DNA from: Bugula neritina
Lineage: Eukaryota; Bryozoa; Gymnolaemata; Cheilostomatida; Bugulidae
Assembly (NCBI GenBank): GCA_964035545.1
Contig: OZ037765.1
Coordinates: forward strand, 10,038,698-10,102,697
Length of the DNA: 64,000 bases
Reading direction: 5' to 3'
The first letter of the stretch is position 1. The number at the start of each line of letters is the position of its first letter. Under the pieces are notes generated by a model. It did not search any database. It had not been told where the DNA came from and saw only the letters and a list, made by a program, of their open reading frames with translations. Position numbers and translations under genes: made by a program. This document shows, piece by piece, positions 24,883-39,800 of the stretch.

Positions 24883-27800
24883 TCAAGATTTCTTGGAATC
24901 TGTCTGAACTTTAATATCTTTGAGTTGATGTACAAAATATTTTTCTAATTTTTCAGCGCATACAAATATTGGTGTGTCCTTTGCATTGTAATATCTAGCA
25001 TTGTTGAAGATTTTGGTTGCATCCTTAGCAAAATCTCCTATAGTAGTGTACTTATTGGACTTCAACTTCTTACTTAAAGTAGCCAAATCTGCAACATTGT
25101 GCAAAAATATATAACAAAAATATGAATGAAATAAGCATAAAACATACATAGACAACATTGACAGAATAAAACATATAAGATACTAACCCATTGGCTCTGT
25201 AACCACTTGGTAGTAGTCTGGTACTTTGTGAGCATCAACAGCTTCTAAGAACGGCCAGGCCATTTCGTGGCTCTGAAAAAGGTTCAACACGTTCTACACC
25301 AACAGAAAGACTTATATTCCACATGTGTTACAAAACACTGTCATGCAATCCCCTATGTGTACCAACATAATTCTAGAACTCTCTGAAAACTGAATGCAAT
25401 AGAAGACAATTCTTGAGCACTTGTTCTCCCTCTAAATTTTTGTTATCAATAACATTTATAACTACTGTTGCCTAAAGTGAGGATTACAGAATAACAGAGA
25501 ATGTCATGAATCCCCATAGAAGAAAAATTGAAGCACAATTGTGTGGCATTTAGATGTATAACCCAGCAGGCCAAAACACTAGAGTGACAAATATGGGACA
25601 ACCAGAAATGCACACAAACCTCCTGTAAAGAAACACAATACAACTACAATTTTCTAACCTACCTGAAGAGATTTAACAAGTTTCCGTAATCTAGTCAAAC
25701 AATGGCCTCTGATTGGCTGTGCATGACTAGATGCTTGCTTTCCCTTAGCTTGGCAAGTTGGACACATATAGCTGTCACTAGCCTCGGCTTCCTCTTGTGT
25801 GATCCCCACACAGTCTGGGTGAAACCAGCCCTCACAATCATCACATCCAACATAAAACCTGCAGCAAGCAAAGTGTTAATCTTCAGAGTAGATAACTCCA
25901 AAGTTTCTAATTCATACCAGTTTATGCATCAATAAATGTCAACAGAAATTAATAAAGGCCAATTAAGCTTGAATATACATGCATAGCTGAAGGCCCTACT
26001 GATATTCCAATAATTAACATATACCAGACTGAGAAATCCTTCATTTGATTACCAATTAAGAAGAAAAGCAACTGTTAACACATTCCATGAAAACAAAAGT
26101 TTACTAACTGTGAATCGTCATAAGGCTTGTTACAAAGACAGTAGAGTTCCTCGGTACTCTCTTGCTGGTGACGTAAACAGGACGTGCAGGTAAATGAGTC
26201 AACAGTGCTGTCATTCTCAGCTATTCCAACACAGGAGCCGTGAAACCAGTTGGCGCAAATATCACAACCCACATAAAATCTGCAAAACACATGCACACGT
26301 TTTAATTGTTGTTAAACAAGTTTTGCTATAAAAGTAGGGTTTTAAGTTGCTTATAGGTCAGTACATTCACACTTCAAAAAATACTAATTAGAAAAAAACA
26401 GATAATTCCCACAGCATATGAGTTGATATGCGCACTGTACACCAGGATAGAGAAGTTGAACGTACTTAGTTTTGTCTAAAGGTGTCTGGCAGATGCAATA
26501 GAGTTTATTCTGAAGAGTCTTTGGCTTAGTGATAGATTTCTTTCCAGACTGTAAATAGAGGAGTGTTACATCATCATGAAGCATAATCAAGAACACACTC
26601 GACTACTAATACTAACACATTAGACCAAATACAATTTTGATTTGAAATAGCCCGATACTGTTGACAAAGCACCTTGCGAAAGTGTGCACAAACCTTCAAC
26701 CAAGTATTAACCTCTATTAAAGTAATACAGCTACAGCTACCTGAGCAAGACTACAGGAGTCTAGGTGAAAAATTGAGGTAATACAAACTATTGAACACAT
26801 CACTTATAAACTTACTTTAGCAGGTGGTGCTTCTTCTGTGTCGAGGCTGAGCAACTTACGCTTCTTGGCATATTTACTGGTACTCAGTCTGCTGGTCCGG
26901 GCCGCAATAGGAGTGGCGCTGGCTGCACTAGGGCTACTTTCATCTGGCTCTTTTTTCACCTTTTCTTTTCCGATTTTCTGCTTCCTCACCGACTCATTTT
27001 TCACTGAGCTGTGATTTACATCTAAATAGCTGGAATCCTGTTCCTTCTTAGTAGCTCCACCAAAGTCTATAACCGACCCAGTCTCCGCAAACACTTCATC
27101 CTGTCATGTGTAGAGAGCTAGTATAACAACACTTCCATGCAGCAGATCCTTCAATGCTCAGGATACAGGTAATATATTATAATGGAAGATATTAACCATG
27201 GCAGCTCATTACATACCCGAATTTCTTTCTTCAGAGTGAAATCGAGAACTTCCTTTTTCTTTCTGAGTTCCTTTTTAAGTAGCGTCTTGTGCTTTTCAAG
27301 GAGCTGCTTCAGTTTTCTAGCTTTGTCTTTCTCCTTCCTTCTCTTATAATCTTCTTTATTCTTAAGCTTTTTCAGCCTTGCTTGTTCACTAAGCAAACAT
27401 ATCATACATTACATACTCTCATAATTTATATTAAAACAGGTGGAAAGACGATAAACACACGAATGCAATAGATATAGCAAATACTTTAAATCTAGTACGG
27501 TTAAAGTTGATAATGCATTCAATGCGCATACAACTAAATTGCAAACCTGCAGTGCATCAGAGCTGCATTACACTGCATATGCCCAAAACATTCTAGAATA
27601 GCAATTTTGGGATGATTTCTCATAAAGCTGTAAAACCGATCATTGTGTTCAAAACCCTCAATTGTATTGAAACACGTCAAAAGACATTAGCAGCATGGCA
27701 ACTAATAACATTCACAAACTATACTATTACACTAAGCATAACAATGCCTTACATTTCTTCTTCGGTGAGAACTTTCGGTTCAAACATGGTGGGAGGAGGA

Positions 27801-30800
27801 ATGGGTTTGCTTTTCATTTCTTCGTGATACTCGGCCACCAGACGCTCCGGTGACTTCGGCGTCTGCTTGCTGACGGTAATGGAGCCCTGGACAGTCGCCA
27901 ACTTCCTTTGCATTTCTTGCAAGCGACTTTGAATCTCTGGAGCCTGAGTGCTCGATAAAGCTATTGCCACAACTGCAGTGTGTAAAAGAAACAGACGTGT
28001 GAGTTTATAGTTCTAATACATTATCAAAACACATTTCTAAGGAAAAAGTTGTTTCAACTTTTCAACAACGAGTTAGAGTATCTGTAACAATTGATATAAC
28101 CTTTGCTAGTGTAAGCTTAAGGATACTATGAACAGATAAGCATTTTCATTGGCTAATGTTAAAACCAGGCAGCTTACACCTCTGAGAATTGATAATAAGA
28201 ATGCTAAACACTTGATCAGCCTACATCCAATAGATTAGCTTTGAACAACTTCCTCCCCTTCTACAACATCTAAACCTGCTAACCTTGCTGCATGACGGCA
28301 GTGCTCAGTGTCGTTCCTGCGTCATCATTGACGTCGTCTTTCTTGACAGCAGGAGACGCGCTGTCGCCAACACTCTCCTCATCCTCTGTGTCATCCACAT
28401 CACCTTCAACTGATACGAACTCCCGTTAGGATAGGGCATAAGAATAACTGAGTCCATTAAACTAAGTCACATTACTATTGCTGTCGCATTGAATACAAGC
28501 CAAGACTTGCGTTGCATGGGCCACTACATAAAATTACAGAATAGTGTATGCTTACAGCACATTGTCAATTGCTAATGTAGGAATACCGAGGTAGGCGCAG
28601 TATGGAAAAATTAAGAAAAGCGAGTGTTCTAGAATAAAAAAGAAAGCAAAAGTTATGCTCTCACACAAATTTCAACTTCACCCCAAACCAAAATTTATAA
28701 TAAAAATAAAGAACTTAGGCTATCTCAATTTCTCCACTACAGCTCCTAAGTGTGTTATTCCAGTCTTTAAAATTGAATAAATATCCCACACAGAGAGCAT
28801 TATCTCAGTCTGAATTAAATACTAAAGTGAAGAGCGTAAACAAGACCCAACCTACCATCAATACTATCTTGACTGGTGTTGAGACTATCTTTCACATCTG
28901 CTGTAGGTTTAGTGGGGGTTGCAGAGAGGGCTGAGGCCTTCATTAGGCTGCTCTGTATGCCAGATGCTGTAATAACTTTCATATCGGATTCCGTTGATGA
29001 CTGGGTAGTTGTTGATGACTGAGTAGTCGTAACTAAAATAAAGCAGACTTCATAAAACATTTACATACAGCAGCAGAATCTAATAACAGTATGTAGATTA
29101 CTGGCTACATCATCTAATTTAGACCACGGTGCTCATACCTCTGTTAGCTGGAGAGAGCAGACTGCCCATTGTAACAGTGACTGTGATTGGTTTAGCAGGA
29201 GTAGTGGTCACAGGAGTGGTGGAGGATGTGACAGCAGTAGTGGCAGCAGCAGCAACAACAGTTGGAATAGAGTTCAAGGTTGAGGTAGTGGGAGCTGCAG
29301 TTGAGACGGGAGTCGTCTTGGATACAATGGTAAATCTACCGTTAGGCAGTGTGATCAGCTGTTGATCTGTGAATAACAAAAAGAGTTGATAAATCTACAA
29401 CATTTGTACTAAATCAAAAAAGACTTAGAGAATGAATTAGGAAGAACAAACACCTAACTTAGCAACTTCTCGAATACTTAAAGGTAAAATAAGGTAACTC
29501 CAGAATAGCAGTGTGATAACAAGACACTTACCGGCTCTGAGACCTGTGATCTTTATCTCCTTTCCATTGGATGCCTTGAGAGTGTAGGTACCGGGAGAGG
29601 TGGGCGTGGCACTCAAAGTCGGCCGACCAGGAGTCAACATGGATGCAATACTAGTTGACTTTTTAACTGCAAAACATTTGAATATTACATAGCGATCTTG
29701 GAATAAATACAAATGTATAAATTCTGACAGAGTGAAAGTTAATATAATGACCTACATGTACATACACTTACCTTCTGGAGATTGACCTTGTGCTTGCACT
29801 GAAATATTAAATTATAAATAAAATAATAAGTGAGTCAATTACATATAATGTGCTGATTTACTGAATTGTGCACAAAATCAAGACAAATTAAAGTGCAATG
29901 ATACTTAAATACGTAAAATGCAGTTTTTTATCGCCATCTGAGGTTCACCAGACTTCAACATATTCAGAGCCAATGGAATATCTATGTGACAAGCTACACT
30001 CACCAGGTGTGGCAGTCAGACGTTTGACCTGGGCAGCTGCCGCTCTCTGAATCTTCAACTGCTCTTCCAGCTGAGCCTTCACTTCTCGCAGCTGGTCAGC
30101 GTCTTTCGGCTTCTGCAGGGGAGACAGACCGTCCACTAGCTTAACGTCAGCCTGCTGTTGAATTGTACATATTACGTGGTAGAACGCTGTTGGATAATAC
30201 GGAAATGGGTTGATCCCCACTTATTATGGTTATGCAAATTATTAAATATAACTTCATATATTAGGAGGTTCTTACCGTCACCATGATATAGTAGCTAAAT
30301 TTCTACCATAACACAACATACAGTACTCCCTCCATATCTCACTAAGCTGCAGGTCTGAAAACCTCAATTTGTGACATAGTAGAACACCAGATTTAACTCA
30401 ACGATCCGCTAAAATCGGCCATTTTGTCCTTATGTACACATATACATGAGCCACAAAATGAGGGAAATTCGTAAGGACTGGAACTGTGAGATATGGAGGA
30501 GCACTTAATTCACACTTCATATACCTGAGGTGGCCTTTTGAGGGCCCGTTTGGCTTTTGATTCCTTCTCAATTTTATTAAAGGCATTGCGCTCGGAAAAG
30601 GCGCTAATCTCCCACAATTCTAGTTGTTCCTCTGGCAACCACACAAGGGAGGTCGAGGGCTGTGCAGGCTGCTTTATCTGATGCTTTTTCCTCTTTCGTA
30701 ACCCTTCCCTGATAGGCTCAACTGTATCTACAAACCAGCATACCAACTCAAACTTGACACGCATTATAGTATGGTCCATTACAGGAACAAATTGGCATCA

Positions 30801-33800
30801 TTAGCAGGTGTATAATAAAATAGAATTGAAAAATGAGTCACTTTACTTAATTTAGTACACACTATATATCTCTAATTTTTAGCTAATTTTGACAGTTGAG
30901 CAGCTAATGCATATAGCTTCTTGCATTAAACCCATAGATTAACAAATACAGCTGATGGAAAAACCGTCACGATCAGCACACCTAAATTTACTGAAAAATT
31001 AGGAAAAACCATAGAAAATCAAGCAAAATTAGAAAAAGCCCTGGTTATTCAGCTGCAATTGTTACTATTCTATGGGTTTATTGCACGAAATTATATAAAT
31101 TAGCGGCTAAACTGTCAAAAATAACCAAAAACTAGAGACATATAGTGTGTGCTAAATAAAGTAAAATGACCCAAATGCATAATGCGGGACACTAAAAACT
31201 ACAGCTTTCTTCTACAACAGATATAAAGATTATTTGACTGGGAGAAACAAAAACTCTGCCAGGAAATTACCACAATTTTACTTACCAGTTCTGGTGGGCT
31301 GTTCCATGAAGTTAAACGGAATGATGATAGTCCTAACTTTATAAAGAGATTGTAATTTGTATGGGCCAACGTCCCTCTTCTCCAGCAGCTCTCTCGTAGT
31401 TATATCCGAGTCATTAGTGGACACATTGGAGCAGCCAGCTGGTGGTTTGGTGTTCATATCGTCCCACCTGATGCATGCCCACAGCACTCTCAGCAAGCTG
31501 CCTATTCCTTGTACAGACCTGTATCAATACAAAAGGTATTTTTCAAGCGTTACAAAAACAAGTAAAAAGAAACAACATTGTTAAATTAATTTATTTGGAT
31601 TGTCTGGTTCTATCCTGATCTTGTTGAAGTAAAACAATCACAAGATGTCTGGTGTATACTCAATCCCAGCTTGTAAGTTAGACGTGGATATTATGTATTA
31701 TATACACGTTAATATCAAACACCAGGTATTGAAATCCATCTAAGCGTAGGGCCACACGATGCGTTTTACACGCTCGTGACGTGCGAAAAAATCCGTATAG
31801 ACCTGCCACACACAGTGCGTGTGTTTCGAGTACAAAAATGTATTAGCTAATGATGTTAGCGTTAAACTTTACTGCTCGCCTACAGACGTTTGTTTATAAA
31901 ACTACGTAATCGACAAAGTGACTTTAGATATTATAAAAGCGGAAATGCAAATTATATGACTGTTTTAATTCAGTTCGCTAAAACGTGAATTGATATAAAA
32001 AAAGTGTGCTCGCTAAATGATAATAAGCCAATTCGATCAAACACGCACGAGCTTGCCGCACTTCTCGCTCAGCATGTTTGACGCATGAAAATCCTGCTCA
32101 CGACGTCCCATTTTTGGGATAAACGTGTTTTGTCGCACGCCACGAGCGTGTAAAACTCGTCGTGCGGCCCTGCGCTAACACTAGTCTAACAACCCACCAT
32201 TTACATGCAGATATATAACGAATAGTAGAGCTCACGTCGCAGTGTTGTTAAGTCTGTACTCCCAGCCGACCTTAAACCTCGGACGGGGACACGGGTAAGG
32301 CCAGAATCCAGGGGCATTCTTAGCAGCATAATTGAAACCTGACACCTCCATTCTGCCAGCTCTCCTGGCTAGCATAGCTAATTCTTCTTTGCGCAAGACA
32401 AAAGGACAAGCTTTCCCACTTCTGCCAAAATAAATGTATATCAGTGTGAAAGAAAAACTCTGGTTATAAAAAAAAACCTTGATACAATTGAACAATGTGA
32501 GCCAATACAGTAAAGCAATACACTTCAGACAATATTTCAATAATATGATAAAACACACGTACCTGTTACGGTATACATGAGGACGACACAACGTTGGTAG
32601 CTGTGACTTTGGCTTTACACCTTCTTTTTTTCTCGATGCATTGAAAACTGTCATGAGATCCACCACCTTTCGGGTGTCTGACACAATTTGGGACACCTCA
32701 GCCTTTGCCCTATACATCAAACAATAGAAATAAAGACCTGAAGAGAAAATGTGCCATGTGATCATCAATCGACGCAAATAATGCATAAACCAGACAGTAA
32801 TTATTCAATAAAAGACTCTAAAGAGTAACGCTTAGATAGCTTTCGAGTTAGCAACTGCAATACAACAACATTCAAAGTCAACTCTTGAGAATGTACTTAC
32901 TCGTTGGCATCCAGTGGGAGTCGCGATATCACTAACTGATTTTCAGCGCTCTAAAAAGAGAAAAGAAATCAATAACTACTAGTCCATGTTGAAGAGTAAA
33001 GAACAGAGAGATTAAGATCAGCTATAAACCGTCTGACTTACTTTAACTGCGGCTGAACAGAGAGAAGAGTAACATCTGACAGAGCGCGCTCCTTGCCTAC
33101 AGAGCGGAGAATAGCATGCCGTATAGTAGCAGCTGGGACCAGCCGACTTGTCAACTGGAACAGCTGTGGAAGCATTGCGGAGACCCTTCTTTACTTTACC
33201 TCTCTCGAGAACTATTCTATGCTTGAGGAGAGAGTTGAGTTTAGAGGGTGGAGTGGGGACTTGGGGATACATGCTGTATGTATTCAGACAGACACTGATG
33301 TCACACAACTTCACCGTCATCGATCTGTACATTCCCAGATCAACCTGTTGAAGAGATGAGTAGAGACTACCATTATATATGCTACTTTTATCGATGGGTA
33401 TTTTACGTCAACACTTTGAAATATTCAGTGTTTCTAAGGAAAATTTAGGTTTATGTGACTACCATTATATACGATATTTTGGCATGATATATTATGTATA
33501 TCTTTTGATGCATAAATATGTGAATATGAGCTACATTTGTGTGTATGTTTTCATTTATTTGGTATGCCTAAAAGCGTAGTTTTATCACTCTTAAATTTTT
33601 AGAGAAACAAAGGTTAACAAATAAAAACCTGTGCAGAATAAATAAAACACATACCACATTGTCTACAGCTGAACTTTTGTCCTTTTCAGAGTCTTGCTCA
33701 TCATTTTCCGGAGATTTCTTGGGAGATTCCTCCTGAAATAAGCATCCATAATGTAATAAAGTATCGGTACAAAAATTACTCATAAAATATCCACATTGAA

Positions 33801-36800
33801 AAATAAAATTGAATGCGGATCATTTTACTTAATTTATTACAGACTTAAAATCTTCAGTTTTTAGCTATTTTTTACAAGTTAGCTGCTAATGTCTATGGGT
33901 TTTTGATCTAGACTAATACAAATTTAAAAAATACAATTAAAAAACCAAGTTCCTTTTTAATTTTGCTTGGCTTCCTATGTTTTTCCTAATTATTTAGTTA
34001 TTTTGGAATTGCGGGCAGTCACGAAAAAAAACTGTGACGGTCCGAAAATCTAAATTAGGTAAGTAACTAGGAAAAACCTGGGAAATCAAGCAAAATTAAA
34101 AAGAACCTTGATTATTTAGTTGTACATTTTATTAGTTTTGGGCAAATACCCATATACATTAGCAGCTAAATTGTGAAAAATAGCTAAAGCTGGAGATTTC
34201 AAGTGTGTACTAACTTAAGTAAAATGACACATGTAGTATAGATTAATACCTGGCACCACTTTTCATAATCCAATCTCATTTTTCGAGCACATGCTCTCAG
34301 TCCAACAGAGTTTTGATCAACGACTCTACACTTCCTGGAAGCCTTCAGCCACACCCAACCATTACCATTGATATCTGAGAGTCTATACTCTTCACCTTTG
34401 AGTTTGTGAATCTAGAGAGAAATTGGCAGAGAGTTGTGTACTCTATGCAACAAGGAAATTGATATTTAACAAAGCTCAGTAAACTAATATTGAAGTTCTT
34501 TGAAATATTTAATAAAATATATTGAAAAAGTTAAGAAAATTGCTACTGTTATTACCTTAAACATTATTATTACAACTAAAATTAAAGCAATGTATACTAT
34601 AACAACATATATTAATATGTATATAATATTTTAAAGACAACATCAATTTTCACTGTGTAATTATTACATGTCACAATCAGGTAAGCAACATACCTGATGT
34701 TTAAGTCCCCTTGTATACTTGATGGTGACGGTGTTTCTATTCTGGTGGTGAGGATTCTGTTCCAGCAGCTCCTGCTGCCTTTTCTCTATCTTCTCCTTCT
34801 TCCTAATATCTTCCCTGTCCTTCACAGTCTGCCGACACATGGACAGGTGCCCTACAATAATGACAAGTCTATAATACACATGATAGAACTTGCTCTTGGG
34901 AATGTTCAAGCTGAACCTACTAAAACTAAGACAGCGCGGAACTCCAAGCAGAAACTTAAATACATGAACTGATTAAATCGAAAGCACACAGCATTTACTA
35001 ATAACACATCAGCCACTTACCCAATGAATCATTCCAGACAGCATTGAAAAGTACCGGCTTGATGTTTGCTTGAAACAATCCCAAAACGTAAGCAAACTTG
35101 CGAGGATTGTTACAAATGGTGAGAGCCTTTAGCCACACAGCTCGCAGGTTCGGCCAATGAGGGTGCATGAAGCACATAGGAATTACTTCCTCAAAGTGTT
35201 TGATTGTAGCTTGAAGAGTTTCAATGACTGCTGCAGGAGAACCGTATGTTTTCCCGTGCCACTTGAAATCACTGGCAGACGTCAAGCTGCGAAAATAATT
35301 AAATGGACTCATCCGTGTGCAACTATTTATGCTCTTAATAATTTATTTCTTATAAACGAAACTAGTTTATTGTATATTAGAAAACAAAGGTTGTTTAGAG
35401 AATGGAAGCATTTAAGCTACCTGAACTTGTACGAGAGATGCCGTTTTCTGTCTTTTTCTTCTTGCTGCTGATTCTTAGAGAGAGCATAAGGATTCTCAGA
35501 ATATTGATTTGTATAATGCTTATAACTATCATCCATACCTGTAATAAATCAATATACTCGATTGATAATCATAAATTTCTTACTTGTGTACAGAGTTGTC
35601 CTCCCATCTTAAACTGCAAATCTTTCTCCATATATATAAACATACTCCAATGCATTAGCAGTGCCTTTTGAATAATATTATACACGGTACACCACACTAT
35701 ATTATATTATATTAAAAGGTGGTACCTAGTCTAAACGCAGTAGCCTCAGTTACAGGAGGAGGCAACACTTCCTCTTTCTTCTTGGCGGTTGCTTTAGTTG
35801 ATCTGTCCTCTATTTTCTACAAAGTATTACACACAATTGTCGTCAAACTTTACTGAATGCCCCAAATGACTATGCAATCAATTTTAAAAATACGAAAGAC
35901 TTTAAGGCCTGTGCTACCAAAGTTTTAAATTAAGGTTTTAATATCTTCTTCAGGATATCACTTATATCATTAGAAATCTTGAGACACGCAGTATCTTCAT
36001 AGCATGAAGACATGTAGATGAAACATAGAAGTGCAGAAATATGTATTGAATACATTATGCAAAGATAGATAATAGATTATGTGGCAGCTATACGCTCTTA
36101 CAATGTAGCATTATACTGACTAAGAACAAGAAGTATCAAGCTTTTGGATTATGTAACAGAATGCCAGGTGAAAGAAGTGCTTCACTGAGTAAAACGTTTC
36201 TATGTAAGACTATCTTACCTTGCGCTTTATGTCATGATCATGCTGAGCTCTGTATGATGTAATCATTCGGAGAGCTCCACTTTTATCCGTTACAGAGTCA
36301 TCAAATGTCTTTGGTGCCAATTTACCTGTCTTTGTTCTAAATTAAAAATATCATGTAAATAACTACCAGAGGTGGTCAAGAGTTTAGTGATAAATAATCA
36401 AAATACTCAGCAATGCTACGCTATCCCTTCACACCTTACAAAATAGTTTAGAATATTCAAATAAAAAAGCAGATTTGAAAATCTTAAACTTATAGAGAAT
36501 CTAACCATGTCATAAACTTCAGCTTAATAATATTTTGATAATATTTGTTTTGTTGTACAAAAAACACAGATGTTTATATGACTACATACTGATACACTGA
36601 ATACATAATAATACCAAACATGAGTACATAACAGATACCTTGTGACATACTTGGTGGTGCCATCAGACAGGCTAATGGGTATCAGATCAGCGTCGTCTGC
36701 TTTCTTGGGCTGCAATAGAAAAACAGGTGAAAGTGCTTCAAAATGAAACAACAAATCAAAGCAGCAAAACATCCTTTTTACATTTACCAATGTGCGTTAA

Positions 36801-39800
36801 AATTACCTGCAAGCCAACATTCAGACTGGCTATGCTCTTAGGATTGACTGTTATCGTAGACCTATTGCCCTCTGCATCAACCAGCACTACGGTCTTGCTG
36901 AGCATATCTGTGCTCTTCTTAGCTTTCACTTTATTGATGTCAGTCAGAATCTTATTGGGACTTAAAGGAGCGGACTTTATTATAGGTCGTGGACGGATAG
37001 TAGTCACCGTCGGTATTTTTGGGTTAATTATAGCTGGAGAAATGTCTCTACGTTGAGAATTGTTGGAGGACAAAAGTATAGGATTAATTATCCTGGGCTC
37101 CGGTTGAGCATTTCTCACAATATTTTGCCCCGCCCCTGCTAAATATCAAAATAAATTTATCAATAAGAATAGAAAAACATGATTTTGTTTATAGAGACAT
37201 TTTCTTATTTTGTCAAACCTGGTCAGAAACAAGAGATGCTATACCTTTAGAAGAACGAGAGACAGTATGAAGATTGTAGACTTTGCCATCAGCAGTCTTC
37301 AAAATGGTGTTGTTGTCCGCACCTCGACCAATCAGCACTTTCTGCCGCTGTGCACCAACATCTAGTAAGAATCATAAAATCTATAGCTACTCTTTAGCAA
37401 CGCACAGTCAGCCTAAGCAGATTTAGGGCTGAATTAAGCTACTAGTCCTTGAACAAAGATAAATACCTGTGGGAGTAAGTGTAGAGATAGAGACTGGGTT
37501 GACTGATGAAATAGAGACTGGATTAGCTGACGGAGCTGATGGAGCAGGTGATTTATCTGTAATAATTCTGAGCACATTACCAGAGGAAGTTGGCTGCGAT
37601 GCGATTCTACCAAAGACCTGGGTCCCCCCGGCAGCGTCTACAAGTCTAGTAACACTGGCAGCTTTCACATTGGCTGGCCGCAAAGTCAACTGCTGAGGAG
37701 TTACGGCGGGAGAGCCGCTCACTATGGTTCTGGCATTAACTGGACTGACTAGCCGCGTACCGGCTGGCTTCAGAGTAAAGCCAGGATTGATAGAGTTTGG
37801 CGTCACCACCACTGGAGTTGTGCTGCTTACAATTTGTAAACCTGAGGAGCTGGCGGTATTTTTCAAAGTAGTTGAAATATTAGGCGTGACATGAATACTA
37901 GCATTCGACTTTATTGGAGTGGCTGGTTTTGGAGCCACAATTCTTTGAGTTGCTAGAGGTTTACCACAATGCACCAATAAAGTGTTCGCATTCACTGCTG
38001 TGGTAAGCTGAGTATCTGTTGGGTTGGATGTCTGAGATCCAGCAGTTTGTAACACCATGGGAGCTAACGGAGTTTGAGAGTTACTGACCACAACATTTGC
38101 TTTCCTTCCATACGTCCTAGGGGTGTTGGTGATTGTCGTATTGGCTGAGCTCACAGTGTTACCCACAGACGACGCTATCGTCACCACATTACCAAACTTA
38201 TCTAAATTGATGATTTGACGGGTAGGTGGGAGCTTCATTCCAGTTGCAGGAACTATTTTCACAGCATGGGAGTTGAGTGACACGCTGTTTCCCAGAGTAC
38301 TGGGTGTCTGGACTGCGACAGGCTTGATCTGTTGCACTGCGTCGCCCTGACCTTGACTTCCAGCCGCAGATAGATTCACCTGCGAAATCATGTCAGGTCA
38401 AGATACAGATTGAAAGAAGTATGCCGATACAAAAGAAATACAGGCTGCTACAGTGCTACTTCTCACAAAGTTCAACTGATCGCTAGTCACAAGTGTAAAA
38501 TAACGCTATACGTTTATGCTAGCACCTAGAAGAATTTTGGGCCCAGGTAAATTCTGTTTACACTTATTTCTACAGGTCAATAGCTAAATTGTGTGTTTTG
38601 TGTGAAAATACGGCGAAACTGACTATAAAAAGCATTGCCAAAGATGTATTTTGTAGCATACCAAAAGTTTCATAATAAAAAGTTGTTTAGATGTTATTAG
38701 ATGTTTGCAGAGCTTGTTTTGATCAAATCTAGAACTAGTGGAATAAAGTATACAGACATATATTTTTAGCAGGTAATTGACTGTAAATAACTATGATTTG
38801 GGGCAAGTACTTGTACTACAGCAGAGCTCTTAAATCTCTTTGATAGAACTGATTAAAGAAAGCCTACTGCTTGTTACTGAAGTTACCCAAGGTGCAAGAA
38901 AATAGTTTAGAAGTCATTGCGTATAATAAATAATATCTATACCTGACAAGTTTTCACGCTTGTTTTAGACACTTTAAGAGGGAAAATTACAAATTATCAA
39001 CAAATACACAGAAAGACATACTAATTGCAAAACTTGTTTGGCGTTGCGTGTATCCCCAGACTGGTTATTGGCCCCGTCAAGAGTCCTGATGACTAAGTGA
39101 TGCTTTTGTGGAGTAGATGCGGGAGTCGTCTTGTCATCCTGTTGATAAAAAGCCAAAAATATAGAAACCAACTCAGAATATGCTCAAGTCAAGTATGTGC
39201 AGACATTGCTTGGGAGTGCAATATTTCTACAACTTTTTATACCATAAGAAGTTGTCCACACACAAAGAAAACATGTTTTATAACAAGCATGCTTAGACAT
39301 CATTATAAGAGCAGCAAGTCTACCTCAGAGTCAGCCGCGCCATCTAACTGGTCAGCGGCATCAACATTTCCATTTTCACCAACTTCACTGTCACTTCCAT
39401 CCTCATCACTGCCATCGAGGAAACCAGGTGCATCACTGCTAGTATTCAAATTGTCCTCATCACCGAGTTCACTGAGATCTTCGTCATCTGTATCCATGAC
39501 TTCACCGTCATCACTCTCTCCCAAAACCTCCACCATCCCATCCTCTAGTCCCCGCATAGGATACGAGATTACACCAAGTTCACCCTGTTCTTCACTGCTG
39601 TCTAGATCTTCATCATCCATTTCATCGTCTTCATCGCTCAACCCATCATCTTCACCGTCCATTCCATCTTCACCGTCCATTCCATCTTCACCGTCCATTC
39701 CATCTTCACCGTCCATTCCATCTTCACCGTCCATTCCATAAGCTTCATCACCCATTTCACCCTCCTCGTCGCTCATTCCATCATCTTCATAGTTAAACTC

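Noticed and set aside
39097-39741. A 214-codon Ser-rich frame on the plus strand
   Set aside because: It is the antisense of the acidic BPTF exon; the Asp/Glu codons read as Ser and Pro on the other strand.
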